Positions 43,448 through 52,061 of a DNA stretch of 64,000 bases are shown here, one piece after another (the first letter of the stretch is position 1; each line of letters begins with the position of its first letter). The DNA is from Paenibacillus curdlanolyticus YK9. GTDB lineage: Bacteria; Bacillota; Bacilli; Paenibacillales; Paenibacillaceae. Both the position numbers and the translations under genes were made by a program. The DNA lies in assembly GCF_000179615.1 (NCBI RefSeq), contig NZ_AEDD01000006.1, positions 102,501 to 166,500 on the forward strand, given 5' to 3'. The notes below the pieces were generated by a model. That model made no database searches. It worked only from the letters and a program-made list of their open reading frames with translations, and had not been told where the DNA came from.

Positions 43448-43804
43448 GTAGGGCCGGTTTTTATTCCCTATTCACGCTGCGGCGCGTCAGCCGGCGGGAT
43501 AGGGAAGATTCTTATTCCCTATTCACGCTGCGGCGCGTCAGCCGGCGGGATAGGGAAGATTTTCATTCCCTATTCTCGCTCCGGCGCGTGGGCCGGCGGA
43601 ATAGGGAAGATTTTTATTCCCTATTCTCGCTGCGGTGCGTCAGCCAGCGGGATAGGGAAGATTTTTATTCCCTATTCACGCTCCGGCGCGTGGGCCGGCG
43701 GGATTGGGAAGATTCTTATTCCCTATTCACGCTCCGGCGCGTGGGCCGGCGGGATAGGGAAGATTTTTATTCCCTATTCACGCTCCGGCGCGTGGGCAGC
43801 CACG
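43448..43804. repeat. 51-bp tandem repeat array 2 (7 units)
   Basis: Seven units of 51 bases (357 bases). Each unit contains ATAGGGAA and TTCCCTAT arms, then a GC-rich second half with GGCGCGTGGGCCGGC or GGCGCGTCAGCCGGC. The two second-half types alternate along the array. It ends about 10 bases before the stop codon of the convergent DUF1801 gene. Array 1 at 31504-31835 shares the palindromic half but has another GC-rich half. Confidence 0.9.
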
Positions 43805-43814
43805 CTCATGCCTG

Positions 43815-44210
43815 CTATTTGCCCGTTTTCTTCGTCCGCTTGCTCGCGGCCTTCTCCCGATTCGCCTCGACCCGATGCTTCACGATTCTGGTGATCAGCT
43901 CGTACGGCAGCAGCTGGCCCAACGGGAACTGGACGGTTCCCTTGGACACCTTATAGGCTTCCAGCTCATGCTGGAAGGCGGCGATGCCGCTCGATGTGGG
44001 ATAGAACCCAATATGCTTTTTATATGCTGCAAAATAAACAAGATTGCCGTTCTGCGCGAACGTCGGCATCTGGTAGCTGATCTTCTCCATCGCTTCCGGC
44101 GCCGCTTCCCTGATAACTCGCCGTAATGTTTGGAGCACGTCCTGTACCTCAGGCGGAAAGCTTCCGATGTACGCATCAATTGTTTCATAAGCCGATTTGT
44201 TCTCTTCCAT
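43815..44210 (-). CDS. DUF1801 domain protein (YdhG-like)
   Basis: A 131-aa soluble protein. Family features are YETIDAYIGSFPPEVQDVLQ, ISYQMPTFAQNGNLVYFAAYKKHIGFYP and the later KGTVQFPLGQLLPYELITRIVKHRV. The fold is related to the iron chaperone frataxin-like YdhG group, but the function is not settled. The tail is basic (KAASKRTKKTGK). AAGGAG lies 5 bases before ATG 44210; the 14-codon longer frame has no such signal. Last gene of a four-gene run HAD-PPTase-YciI-DUF1801. Confidence 0.88.
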   Translation of the reverse strand: MEENKSAYETIDAYIGSFPPEVQDVLQTLRRVIREAAPEAMEKISYQMPTFAQNGNLVYFAAYKKHIGFYPTSSGIAAFQHELEAYKVSKGTVQFPLGQLLPYELITRIVKHRVEANREKAASKRTKKTGK

Positions 44211-44252
44211 TGCTGCTCCTTCGCCCTCGGGAGGACTCGATCTCTTGTTCAA

Positions 44253-44540
44253 CTACACAATAAACGGCGAGAACGCCTCTGCATATTTCACAGGGCTGAA
44301 TTTAATGAACTCAAATTCCGCTACATGGTTCGTATAAAACGGATCCTCATGCATGATCGATCGGATCGTATCCTCATCTTCGACCTGGGCTATAATGACG
44401 CCACCGGTTCTAGGATCACGCCGACCAGACACAATAAAGCGATTCTCCGCATAATGCTTTTCCAGAAATGCGATATGCTCCTCCAGATATACATCAACCT
44501 CATCCAACGGCTTTATATAGTTCACTAAGACGATATACAT
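44253..44540 (-). CDS. YciI family protein
   Basis: A 95-aa dimeric alpha/beta protein of the YciI family. The sequence shows MYIVLVNYIKPLDEVDVYLEEH, the conserved H (HIAFLEKHY), GRRDPRTGGVIIAQVEDEDT and IMHEDPFY. The family includes dehydrochlorinase-like enzymes, but most members are uncharacterised. GGAGGTGGG precedes the ATG. It lies 21 bases after the PPTase gene and 42 bases before the DUF1801 gene. Confidence 0.92.
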   Translation of the reverse strand: MYIVLVNYIKPLDEVDVYLEEHIAFLEKHYAENRFIVSGRRDPRTGGVIIAQVEDEDTIRSIMHEDPFYTNHVAEFEFIKFSPVKYAEAFSPFIV

Positions 44541-44561
44541 CGTTGCCCACCTCCACGCTAT

Positions 44562-45242
44562 TTATAACCAATCACTCGTTGACCATTGATGGATCTGACG
44601 GTTAATCTCCCGCTCCTTACTGCATAGCGCCAAACGATAATCCGAATCCAGATCGAACTGCCTGATTTCGTAATCATCATCGCCATTGTCCGCCTTCAGC
44701 TGATAACGGCCTTCATCCGCTTGGAAGCGGAACGAGAACGAGTTAAGCGGCAAAGATAGTCCTTTGCCTACGGCTTTGATGTAGCTTTCCTTCAAGGTCC
44801 ACAGCTCGTAAAATCGAAGCTGCTGCTGCTCCGGCGTCAGCTCGGCCAGCTGGCCGCACTCAACCGAAGAGAAAAAGCGATGCGCGACGGCCATATCGAT
44901 CGGCTTGATCGCTTCGACATCTATGCCGACCGGCAATGCGCTTATCGCCCCTACGATCCACGAGCCAGCATGCGACACGTTATACTGCTGCTCAATCGGC
45001 CCCGCAATCGTTGGCTTGCCGTATGTATTGAACGAGAAGACAATGTCGTCGTTGTCGATGTTATATTTTTCGCGCAGCACTCTTCTAATTAACAGCTCCG
45101 AGAACAAGCTTCGGATCGCATCGTCCTGAAACCGATAACGCTTAATCTGCGCTTGCCGCGCCTCTGACACTTGATGGATCAAGGGAGCCAAATCCGCTTC
45201 TCTGATCCTCTGTTCGATTCGAACTGCAAATAACTCAACCAT
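44562..45242 (-). CDS. Sfp-type 4'-phosphopantetheinyl transferase
   Basis: Transfers the phosphopantetheine arm of CoA to carrier proteins of fatty acid, polyketide or nonribosomal peptide synthesis. The 226-aa protein has the Sfp hallmarks in order: FNTYGKPTI, NVSHAGSWIVGAI, the magnesium-binding GIDVEAI, and the WTLKESYIKAVGKGL block (W-x-x-K-E-x-x-x-K). The length fits Sfp (about 224 aa) rather than AcpS. No synthase gene is in the window, so it may serve clusters elsewhere. It lies 27 bases after the HAD gene. Confidence 0.93.
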   Translation of the reverse strand: MVELFAVRIEQRIREADLAPLIHQVSEARQAQIKRYRFQDDAIRSLFSELLIRRVLREKYNIDNDDIVFSFNTYGKPTIAGPIEQQYNVSHAGSWIVGAISALPVGIDVEAIKPIDMAVAHRFFSSVECGQLAELTPEQQQLRFYELWTLKESYIKAVGKGLSLPLNSFSFRFQADEGRYQLKADNGDDDYEIRQFDLDSDYRLALCSKEREINRQIHQWSTSDWL

Positions 45243-45269
45243 GGCTCTCCTCCGACCGGCACTTCGATT

Positions 45270-45917
45270 TTAGGTAAGATGGGTAATGACTTGCGCCAAG
45301 CTCATGTCGCTCATCGAGCCGATTCGCAAATGATATTTCTCGAACGCGATGTCCTTCGTCGATTCGTTCGGCACGATGACGCAATGCAGGCCCGCCGCGA
45401 TTGCAGCATTCGCCCCATGCGCCGAGTCCTCGAATGCGATCGCTTCGTCCGCATTAATCCCAAGAGCTTCGATCGCCTGCAAATACAGTGCAGGATCAGG
45501 CTTCACCTTCTCAACATCGTCTCTCGTCTTAATGACCTCAAAATAATCCCTGATACCAAGCTGCTTTAAAAACCTTTCCGGCCATTCCCTTCGGGAGCTT
45601 GTAGCAAGCCCGATGCGCAGCCCTAGCGCCTTCGCTTCCGCGAGATATTCTTTTACGCCCTCTCGAATATCGACCGTTTTCATCCGCTCGAAATGAAGCT
45701 CCCTGCCAAGATTACATATAGCCTCGACATTTTCCTTGCCTGCCTTCTCTTCTATAAACGCCTCTAACCGACCGTCAACCGTGCCGATGCACGTCACAAA
45801 AAACTCGAATGGAAACTCTGCGCCGTAACGCGCCATCGCCTCTTGGAACGCATGGAACCATTCCGTCTCCGTGTCGATGATGAGCCCGTCAAAATCAAAA
45901 ACGATTGCTTTAATCAT
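45270..45917 (-). CDS. HAD-superfamily hydrolase, subfamily IA (beta-phosphoglucomutase-like)
   Basis: A 215-aa phosphatase or phosphomutase. Motif I is FDFDGLIIDT with the nucleophile Asp8 and acid Asp10, motif II ATSSRREW, motif III lysine in VKPDPALYLQAIEALG, and motif IV AFEDSAHGANAAIAAG. A helical cap lies between motifs I and II. The substrate is unknown. AGGAGG lies 7 bases before the ATG. It begins a closely spaced run with the PPTase, YciI and DUF1801 genes. Confidence 0.92.
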   Translation of the reverse strand: MIKAIVFDFDGLIIDTETEWFHAFQEAMARYGAEFPFEFFVTCIGTVDGRLEAFIEEKAGKENVEAICNLGRELHFERMKTVDIREGVKEYLAEAKALGLRIGLATSSRREWPERFLKQLGIRDYFEVIKTRDDVEKVKPDPALYLQAIEALGINADEAIAFEDSAHGANAAIAAGLHCVIVPNESTKDIAFEKYHLRIGSMSDMSLAQVITHLT

Positions 45918-46127
45918 GTAAATCCTCCTATGCGGCTAGTTGCAAACCCTACGCGTGGCTGCCATGTTCATCGAGTTGACCTACCCATACGTCTCCGACC
46001 TTCACCGCGTTCCTCCGACGAATTGATGCAAAATTGTATACAGATTCTCTATGGGGATATCGCCGCTCTTGAAGTATCTTTAAACCATAGTTTTACAAAA
46101 CACTAATATATTTAGGCGGTGTGCTAT

Positions 46128-46742
46128 TTGAATGCTTTCTTTGACCGTGAAATTATACTAGAAAATAAGTTCGTCAAGCTCGTGCCACTGAGTGAACAAT
46201 ATACGTACGCGCTAAGAACGATCATTTTCGACAAAGAAATTACACAATATACAGGAAACCATATCGTTGATGATCATGATCTAGAAAAGTATATTCGCTC
46301 TGCGCTAGCCAACCGGCAAGAGAAGCAAACCTATCCCTTCATTGTCATCGATAAGCTCACCAGCCAAGTTGCTGGAATGACCCGATTCGGGAACATCATT
46401 TTTCATAATAAACGTCTTGAAATCGGTTGGACATGGTACGGCAAACCCTTTAGGGGAACGCATGTCAACTTGGCTGCAAAATTCGAGCTATTACGTTTCG
46501 CCTTTGAGGAAATGATGTTCAACCGCGTGCAGTTTAGTGTAGATGCCGACAACCTTCGCTCACAAAAGGCTGTTCTTAAGCTGGGCGCCACGCAGGAGGG
46601 GTACTTTAGAAGTAATTACGTCGATGCTAGCGGCAATTGTCGCGATGACATCTATTACAGCATTATTAGATCAGAATGGCTGGTGCTACAACGCACGGTG
46701 TTCAGCCAATTCAACAACCGCCCTGCGGCGCAGCAACCCTAG
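46128..46742 (+). CDS. GNAT family N-acetyltransferase
   Basis: A 204-aa acetyltransferase of the RimJ/RimL type. It starts NKFVKLVPLSEQYTYALRT, has the RFGNIIFHNKRLEIGWTWYG core, and shows FNRVQFSVDADNLRSQKAVLKLGATQEGYF, in which the N-x-x-S-x-x-x-x-x-K-x-G motif marks the acetyl-CoA site. The acceptor is unknown. The frame opens with GTG 46119, which overlaps the AGGCGGTG; TTG 46128 has about 8 bases of spacing and is chosen. Convergent with the ankyrin gene. Confidence 0.87.
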   Translation: MNAFFDREIILENKFVKLVPLSEQYTYALRTIIFDKEITQYTGNHIVDDHDLEKYIRSALANRQEKQTYPFIVIDKLTSQVAGMTRFGNIIFHNKRLEIGWTWYGKPFRGTHVNLAAKFELLRFAFEEMMFNRVQFSVDADNLRSQKAVLKLGATQEGYFRSNYVDASGNCRDDIYYSIIRSEWLVLQRTVFSQFNNRPAAQQP

Positions 46743-46762
46743 TAAAACAACCTACTGCACAG

Positions 46763-47284
46763 CTACTCAACCGCCCCATGCTGGCGCAGCAGCTCCGCTG
46801 CACTCGCGTTTCCTCGCTGGACGGCAATCGATAACGCCGTATCGCCGCCTTCAACACGCGCATTCACGTCAGCGCCATGCTCGATCAGCAAACGAAGCAG
46901 CTCCACGTTATCATCATGGAACGCCGCGCTGTGAAGGCAGGTATGTCCGTTGCTATCAGCAATTGTCGTGTTCGCTTGGTGGTCCAGCAGCAGCCGGATG
47001 ACATCCAGCTTTCGCTCTCCCGCAATGGCTGCGTGCAGCGCGGTATTGGACGGAATAAATGAAACTTTGGAATGCGAGACGGCGTCGACCTCTGCCCCGT
47101 AATCGAGCAAAATTTGCACCGCCTCCTTGTTCCCAAAATGAGCAGCATACCCGAGCGGAGTCAGCCCGTCGGCATTTTCCATGTTCGCGAGCTGCCGATG
47201 AGCTTCCAGCATGGCTTGCAAACGCAGTGCATCTCCTGATTTGGCCGCTTGAAAAAGCTCTTGAATCATGTCATTTAACTCCAT
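46763..47284 (-). CDS. ankyrin repeat protein
   Basis: A 173-aa protein consisting of about four ankyrin repeats after a short N-terminal helix. Typical units are NADGLTPLGYAAHFGNKEAV, TALHAAIAGERKLDVIRLLL, GHTCLHSAAFHDDNVELLRL and GGDTALSIAVQRGNASAAEL. Such proteins bind other proteins; no partner is suggested by the neighbours. GGGAGGAAT precedes the ATG. Confidence 0.93.
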   Translation of the reverse strand: MELNDMIQELFQAAKSGDALRLQAMLEAHRQLANMENADGLTPLGYAAHFGNKEAVQILLDYGAEVDAVSHSKVSFIPSNTALHAAIAGERKLDVIRLLLDHQANTTIADSNGHTCLHSAAFHDDNVELLRLLIEHGADVNARVEGGDTALSIAVQRGNASAAELLRQHGAVE

Positions 47285-47388
47285 TGGTTATTCCTCCCTA
47301 ACAATTCATGTTATCATTGGTGTAATGCTTCTGGATGAATTACCCATTCTCCTGCATCGAAGACTTTAATATTGGAAGGTGACCTCGC

Positions 47389-47949
47389 TTGCGCACAACC
47401 ATCTATCTCGTACGACATGCCCATTCAACGTATTCAGCCGATGAACGCAACCGCCCTTTATCCGAACGCGGACAACAAGATGCCCAGCGAGTAACCGCAC
47501 TTTTGCAGCATGAGAATATTAACGTACTGCTCGCAAGCCCCTACAAACGCGCCATCCAGACGATCGAAGGCCTGGCAGACTTGCTTGGCATCGAGATTAC
47601 AACGGTGGAAGACTTCAAAGAAAGAAAGCTGGCGGAAAACCCTGTCGATAATTTTGATACCGCAATAGCCAGGGTGTGGGAGGACTATTCGTTCAGCTGG
47701 GAAGGCGGCGAATCCAACTTCGCTGCGCAGCGTCGAGGCATGCAAGCGCTCAACGAAGTACTGCAGCAATACGAAGGCCAGAGCATTGCAATCGGCACCC
47801 ACGGCAATATGATGGCGCTGATCATGAACCGCTTGGATGTACGCTATGACTTTTTGTTTTGGAAGAAGATGGACATCCCCGACATTTATAAACTAACCTT
47901 CACAGACCTTAAGCTTACCGATGTAACCCGGATTTGGAGCAGAGAATAG
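47389..47949 (+). CDS. histidine phosphatase family protein
   Basis: A 186-aa phosphatase of the phosphoglycerate mutase-like branch. The catalytic motif LVRHAHS has His10. ERGQQDAQRVTALL and LASPYKRAIQTIEGL follow with the conserved Arg, and IAIGTHGNMMALI supplies the second catalytic His near residue 142. It probably dephosphorylates a small phosphorylated metabolite. The start is TTG 47389 with a GGAAGGTG site. It shares a terminator with convergent rtcB. Confidence 0.92.
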   Translation: MRTTIYLVRHAHSTYSADERNRPLSERGQQDAQRVTALLQHENINVLLASPYKRAIQTIEGLADLLGIEITTVEDFKERKLAENPVDNFDTAIARVWEDYSFSWEGGESNFAAQRRGMQALNEVLQQYEGQSIAIGTHGNMMALIMNRLDVRYDFLFWKKMDIPDIYKLTFTDLKLTDVTRIWSRE

Positions 47950-47971
47950 TTGAACGCTTTAGTGCAACGGT

Positions 47972-48011
47972 GAAAAAGCGGCAGTCCGCCGATCGGGCCT
48001 GCCGCTTTGTT
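47972..48011. terminator. bidirectional terminator between the phosphatase and rtcB
   Basis: AAAGCGGCAG pairs with CTGCCGCTTT around a GC-rich loop, with T or A runs on either side. Confidence 0.85.
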
Positions 48012-48015
48012 TCGC

Positions 48016-49242
48016 TTAGTCTTTATACGGGTCGAACTCATCTGCCCCCGCCATGCACACCCCGATCGGCTTCAGCACATGCATGACCTCAATCGTTTCG
48101 GCATGCGCGTCGAGCACGTCCTGCAGCTTCCGGTAAACAAAAGGACTCTCGTCCGTGCCCGCCCCGCGAAGCTCAACGCCAAATGCCCGGATCGCGTCCT
48201 CCATGCGGCGCGTCGAGATTTCCCCGCCCATGCGCTTGCGCGTTTTCCAATTCATCTTGCCCGCAGCCTGCGTCCGGCTCATAATGCGGCCCGCTCCGTG
48301 TACGGTGCTATAGTAGGCTTCGCGGTTTTCTGCCGTATCCTTGCCTCGCACGATGACGGAAATATCGCCCATGCTGCCGCCGATAAAGCCGACCTGCCCA
48401 GGCGCGGACGGGGTTGCCCCTTTGCGAACGACGACGGCTTCCTTGCCGTTATGCTTTTCCTTCCACGCATAATTGTGATGATTATGCACGTCCATATCCG
48501 CTGCCGCTCCCAGAATAGACAGCACCTCGTCGATGACATAATCACGCCCCGCGTAGGCGTAGCGTCCCGCAAGCTTCATCGCGCGGTAATACATGTCGCC
48601 AAGCTCGCTGCTAAGATCAAGCAAGATCGGCGGCTGTTCCATCTTCTCGCCTGGCGATTTGCCGAAAAATGCTCTGCCTACCGCGAGGTTCATGAACCCG
48701 CTCGCCGTCTTATGGCCGAACCCTCTGCTGCCAAAATGGTTGCCGATCCATATCCGTCCCGTTTTCGGCTCCTCGAATAGATCGACATAATGATTGCCGC
48801 TGCCGACCGTTCCGAGCTGTTCGCGCGCCAACGCTTTGAGCTTGTCATGCTCTTGCTCGCCTATGGCTGCATAGACCGCCCAGTCCGGGTCGTCAAACAG
48901 CTCATGATCGACCTTGTCTTTATTGACGCGCCCCATGCCGAACGAAACCCGGCGCGCAATTTCATCCATGATCGCGGGCAGCTGATGCTTGATATCATCT
49001 ACATGCAGCGACGTACGCACCGCTTTATTGCCGCAGCCGATATCATAGCCTACGCCGGAGGGGGAGATTTGGCCGTCATAGACGACAACGCCGCCGATTG
49101 GCTGGCTATAGCCTTTGTGATGATCCGCCATAAGCAGCGCCTGGACGACGTTGCCCGTCTCTGCGCAAGTTCTCGCTTGCGATAACGCGCCTTCGTCTGG
49201 CGCTCCCCAGACACGGACGCCGTTTATTGTTTGATAAGCCAT
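48016..49242 (-). CDS. rtcB: RNA-splicing / tRNA ligase RtcB
   Basis: Joins RNA 2',3'-cyclic phosphate or 3'-phosphate ends to 5'-OH ends using GTP and Mn2+. The protein is 408 aa, the same length as E. coli RtcB. Visible residues are ADHHKGYSQPIGGVVV, the metal-binding Cys70 in GVGYDIGCGNKAV, GTVGSGNHYVDL (second metal and GMP contact), and HGAGRIMSR with the histidine that accepts GMP. ATG 49242 is chosen although AGGAG lies about 12 bases away; longer starts would run into the divergent promoter region. No archease gene is seen. It is divergent from a membrane protein gene and near a nucleotidyltransferase and two WYL regulators. Confidence 0.96.
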   Translation of the reverse strand: MAYQTINGVRVWGAPDEGALSQARTCAETGNVVQALLMADHHKGYSQPIGGVVVYDGQISPSGVGYDIGCGNKAVRTSLHVDDIKHQLPAIMDEIARRVSFGMGRVNKDKVDHELFDDPDWAVYAAIGEQEHDKLKALAREQLGTVGSGNHYVDLFEEPKTGRIWIGNHFGSRGFGHKTASGFMNLAVGRAFFGKSPGEKMEQPPILLDLSSELGDMYYRAMKLAGRYAYAGRDYVIDEVLSILGAAADMDVHNHHNYAWKEKHNGKEAVVVRKGATPSAPGQVGFIGGSMGDISVIVRGKDTAENREAYYSTVHGAGRIMSRTQAAGKMNWKTRKRMGGEISTRRMEDAIRAFGVELRGAGTDESPFVYRKLQDVLDAHAETIEVMHVLKPIGVCMAGADEFDPYKD

Positions 49243-49277
49243 ATGATTAATTTCACTCCTGAATCGATGAATTACGT

Positions 49278-49283
49278 TATAAT
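49278..49283 (+). promoter_or_regulatory. -10 element upstream of the 49333 gene
   Basis: A perfect TATAAT stands 50 bases before TTG 49333. No good -35 is seen. Transcription from here would begin near 49290, after the ATG at 49282, which argues for the TTG start of the next gene. Confidence 0.4.
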
Positions 49284-49332
49284 GGACGTAGTGAATAAAT
49301 GGGAAATCACCTACAAAGAGGGGGATGCGCTT

Positions 49333-49794
49333 TTGTCGGATAATAACATTCGTTCGGTGGGCATACATCTGTTCGTCCTTGTCATGTGCGGCATGCTTTA
49401 TTTCTTACATGCAACGCCCATCGGGGTACTCCCCTTCACCATCGTCGCCTATATCGCGCTCGGCTATGTGTTTCTCCAGCCGTTAAAGTCCATGCTTGCT
49501 AATCTTCTCTCCGTCACAGCCGTCAGCATCATCGGATTGTTTATCGGGCTGTACGTGCTGACGTTTCCAAGCAAAATGGGATTCAACTGGTTCTTTTTCT
49601 TATTTTATAATTTGCACGCGATCACTTTCTCCGAAGCCTTCCATTTCTCCCTTGATCCATCGATAACCTTCTGGCAATTCATACTGCCTACCGTATGGTT
49701 ATGGATTGGTTTGCAGCTGAAACATATCGTTGCCCGGGTTCAAAACAGAAGGCTGAAAGATTCCGAAGCTACGTCATCCTCCAAGCTTCTGTAA
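49333..49794 (+). CDS. unrecognised four-helix membrane protein
   Basis: A 153-aa protein with four to five hydrophobic stretches: GIHLFVLVMCGMLYFLH, FTIVAYIALGYVFLQPL, LLSVTAVSIIGLFIGLYVL, a central FFFLFYNLH and FILPTVWLWIGLQL. A basic tail follows. Earlier in-frame ATGs exist (down to 49231, inside rtcB's start), but an AGAGGGGG site 8 bases before TTG 49333 makes this the better start. It lies between divergent rtcB and the convergent nucleotidyltransferase gene, whose 3' end it overlaps by 26 bases. No family is recognised. Confidence 0.65.
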   Translation: MSDNNIRSVGIHLFVLVMCGMLYFLHATPIGVLPFTIVAYIALGYVFLQPLKSMLANLLSVTAVSIIGLFIGLYVLTFPSKMGFNWFFFLFYNLHAITFSEAFHFSLDPSITFWQFILPTVWLWIGLQLKHIVARVQNRRLKDSEATSSSKLL

Positions 49795-50566
49795 GTGCTG
49801 CCCTGAACAGCTTATCCAGCTGCTCATCCTGATCGAACGTAGCTGCGCTCGCTTCTGGAGCGATGCGCTCGAAGCAGCCTAACCGCTCTTCTACATAAGC
49901 GTTGATCAGATCGATTCTCGGCTCGTAATCCAGCTCATCGCCTGCCATCTTGCGGTGCAGCAAACGGTCGATCACCTTCCGAAGCTCGCTATCTACAGGC
50001 ATAAATTCGTCGATCAATGCTTGAAAAGCAATCGGCGGTATCGTGTTATGCTGCTCAATCCACTCGCAGGCGAGGATCGGACGAAGCACGTAGAAGTATT
50101 TTTTAATCTTCACTTGCTCATCCCTTAAGTAGGTCCGATAGTTCCCTCTCGCCATATGCAAATAGTGGTGCATACAGGATCGCGGCGAGAACGACAGTGG
50201 TGACAAGCGACGGATCTGCTCCGCCACGGTATAGTCCTCCATATAGGGAATCGGCGATTGCAGCCATTCCAGCAGCGGCGGGTTCGATTTGCGAAACAGC
50301 ATGAGCGCCTTCCTCAAATCCCATCCCGAAATATCCAGCAGGTTGCTGATCGGGCGTTCGATCACATCGCGCTTGTCGAAGATGGAGAGGTAGGATTCCA
50401 GCGGCCGGACATATAGAAAACGAACGTCGTAATCGCTATCCTTGGACGGGAAGCCCCACGCGCGGCTGCCTGATTCGCATGCATACAGGATACGCACATT
50501 CTCTTCTTTCTCCACTCGTTTCAGTTCCTCTACGATTTGCTCCTTCATGCAAGTCATTTCTGTCAT
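49769..50566 (-). CDS. YcgL-type nucleotidyltransferase domain protein
   Basis: A 265-aa protein of the polymerase beta-like nucleotidyltransferase fold. The active-site signature is YACESGSRAWGFPSKDSDYDVRFLYV (G-S...D-x-D), with a third Asp expected in the following strand region. The helical half (CMHHYLHMARGNYRTYLRDE, KKYFYVLRPILACEWI) is typical of the YcgL group, whose function is unknown but which may transfer nucleotides to RNA or protein. GGGAGG lies 5 bases before the ATG. The gene is divergent from the WYL pair and convergent with the membrane gene. Confidence 0.88.
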   Translation of the reverse strand: MTEMTCMKEQIVEELKRVEKEENVRILYACESGSRAWGFPSKDSDYDVRFLYVRPLESYLSIFDKRDVIERPISNLLDISGWDLRKALMLFRKSNPPLLEWLQSPIPYMEDYTVAEQIRRLSPLSFSPRSCMHHYLHMARGNYRTYLRDEQVKIKKYFYVLRPILACEWIEQHNTIPPIAFQALIDEFMPVDSELRKVIDRLLHRKMAGDELDYEPRIDLINAYVEERLGCFERIAPEASAATFDQDEQLDKLFRAALTEAWRMT

Positions 50567-50732
50567 GTAGACCTCCCTTTCTCTTTCTTATTATTTCCTT
50601 CTGTATCTATAATCGATGATTTCACGCGCAGCGAACATGGTGAAAGTATTACGATGGAGAGAAAGTTTTCCAATCTACCCAGATCGATTCCTTGCCTGTT
50701 ACAATGAAAAGATGGGAAACGGGGGATAGCGC

Positions 50733-52061
50733 ATGGCTAAAGAAAGCTTCGATAAAGAGATCCAATTTCTGCGCATGCTTGTGCTGACGAGCGGCGCATT
50801 CAGCAGACAGCAATTCGCCGAGCGGCTCGGCATCTCAGTCCATACGTTCGATAAGACGATTCGCAAGCTTAAAGATATCGTAAGCACGATGCAGCAGCAG
50901 CTACCGCAGGAGCAGGGCAAAGAATTCGCAGAAGCGATTCGATACAGCTATTATGATTCGACCGATCCAATGCTCTTGTTCCTCTTCCGCGCCAAGTCGG
51001 TGAAGGAGTCCGAGAGCCAGCGCCTCTCGCTGCTGCTCGGTGCGATGAAGGAGCAAGCGATGACGGCGATGGAGCTGCTGGACATCTGCTATAGCGGGCT
51101 GCCTGCCGACCTGCCGCTTCCTGACGAGAAAACGATTCGGTCCGATCTGAAATACTTGGAAGAGGTCGGCGCCATCAGACGCGAGCCGGGCATTCGCCCG
51201 TTCCGCTATCGCATTCAGCATGAGCTTGTACAAACGCTGTCGGATAAGGAGCTCATCGATCTCTACGACTTCGTCGACGTGATGGCGAACACGCAGGTTC
51301 CCTCGGTGCAGGGCTACTTGCTGCGGGACGGGCTGAAAAAGCATCTTATGCGGAGCGATGGCGAGAAGCTGGCGACCGAGCCTTTTTTATACAAATACCA
51401 CTATTACTCGCGCATTCTGGACGAAGCGCATCTGTTCACGCTGCTGCATGCGATCCGACACCGCCGAACGGTACGATTCCGCTATTTTTCGCCGAAGTCC
51501 GAGAAAAGTTATAGCTCTCAAAATACAAATCCGCTGTTCGAGCGGGCAGTCGAAGGCAACGTGCATCAGCAGCTGCCGATCAGGGTCATCTACGATCACC
51601 AATATGGCCGATGGTATTTACTCACGAACGGCCGCGAGGGCATTCAAAAGTATCGGATGGAAGGCATGACGCAGATCGAAGAGGGCGAGCCGGCGGCTGA
51701 GCAGGTGTTCGAGGCGCGGCGTCAGGCGTTGGACGATCGCATGAAGTCCAGTTGGCTCATTGACACAGGCTGGCCGGTAACGGTGCGCGCCAGATTTTAT
51801 AACCCGGAGCCCGTAGAGCCTCGCTTTAACTTCGTCAAGGACCGGGTGCTGCTGCAAGGGCAGTGGGGGCAGATTGTAGCGGAGGATGAGCAGTCCTTCG
51901 TCTATGAGATTACCGTTAACGGTCTCACCGAAATCAAGCCATGGCTGAGGAGCTTCGGCTCCAGCTGCGAAGTGCTGGAGCCCGCCCAGCTTCGCGCCGA
52001 GATGATCGCCGAATGGAAGGAGATTCAGTCGTACTATGAACCTGTTCGAGAAAATCTTTAA
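50733..52061 (+). CDS. WYL-domain transcriptional regulator 1
   Basis: A 442-aa DNA-binding regulator. Residues about 18-50 form a helix-turn-helix (SGAFSRQQFAERLGISVHTF, then KTIRKLK). A second winged part lies near 115-160 (LPDEKTIRSDLKYLEEVGAI). The WYL ligand-binding domain covers residues about 225-320, where the signature appears as YGRWYLLTNG, and a C-terminal WCX-like region follows. WYL domains sense nucleic acids or nucleotides in several bacteria. GGGGG lies 7-9 bases before the ATG. Its 3' end overlaps the next WYL gene by 26 bases. Confidence 0.9.
   Translation: MAKESFDKEIQFLRMLVLTSGAFSRQQFAERLGISVHTFDKTIRKLKDIVSTMQQQLPQEQGKEFAEAIRYSYYDSTDPMLLFLFRAKSVKESESQRLSLLLGAMKEQAMTAMELLDICYSGLPADLPLPDEKTIRSDLKYLEEVGAIRREPGIRPFRYRIQHELVQTLSDKELIDLYDFVDVMANTQVPSVQGYLLRDGLKKHLMRSDGEKLATEPFLYKYHYYSRILDEAHLFTLLHAIRHRRTVRFRYFSPKSEKSYSSQNTNPLFERAVEGNVHQQLPIRVIYDHQYGRWYLLTNGREGIQKYRMEGMTQIEEGEPAAEQVFEARRQALDDRMKSSWLIDTGWPVTVRARFYNPEPVEPRFNFVKDRVLLQGQWGQIVAEDEQSFVYEITVNGLTEIKPWLRSFGSSCEVLEPAQLRAEMIAEWKEIQSYYEPVRENL

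Noticed and set aside
43448-43804. The 51-bp array read as a CRISPR array
   Set aside because: The parts between the shared halves are nearly identical instead of unique, and no cas gene is present.
43442-43894. 150-aa frame through array 2 (repeated IPYSRSGAWA)
   Set aside because: The open frame follows from a period divisible by three. No ribosome binding site is present, both strands are open in the same way, and it runs into the DUF1801 gene.
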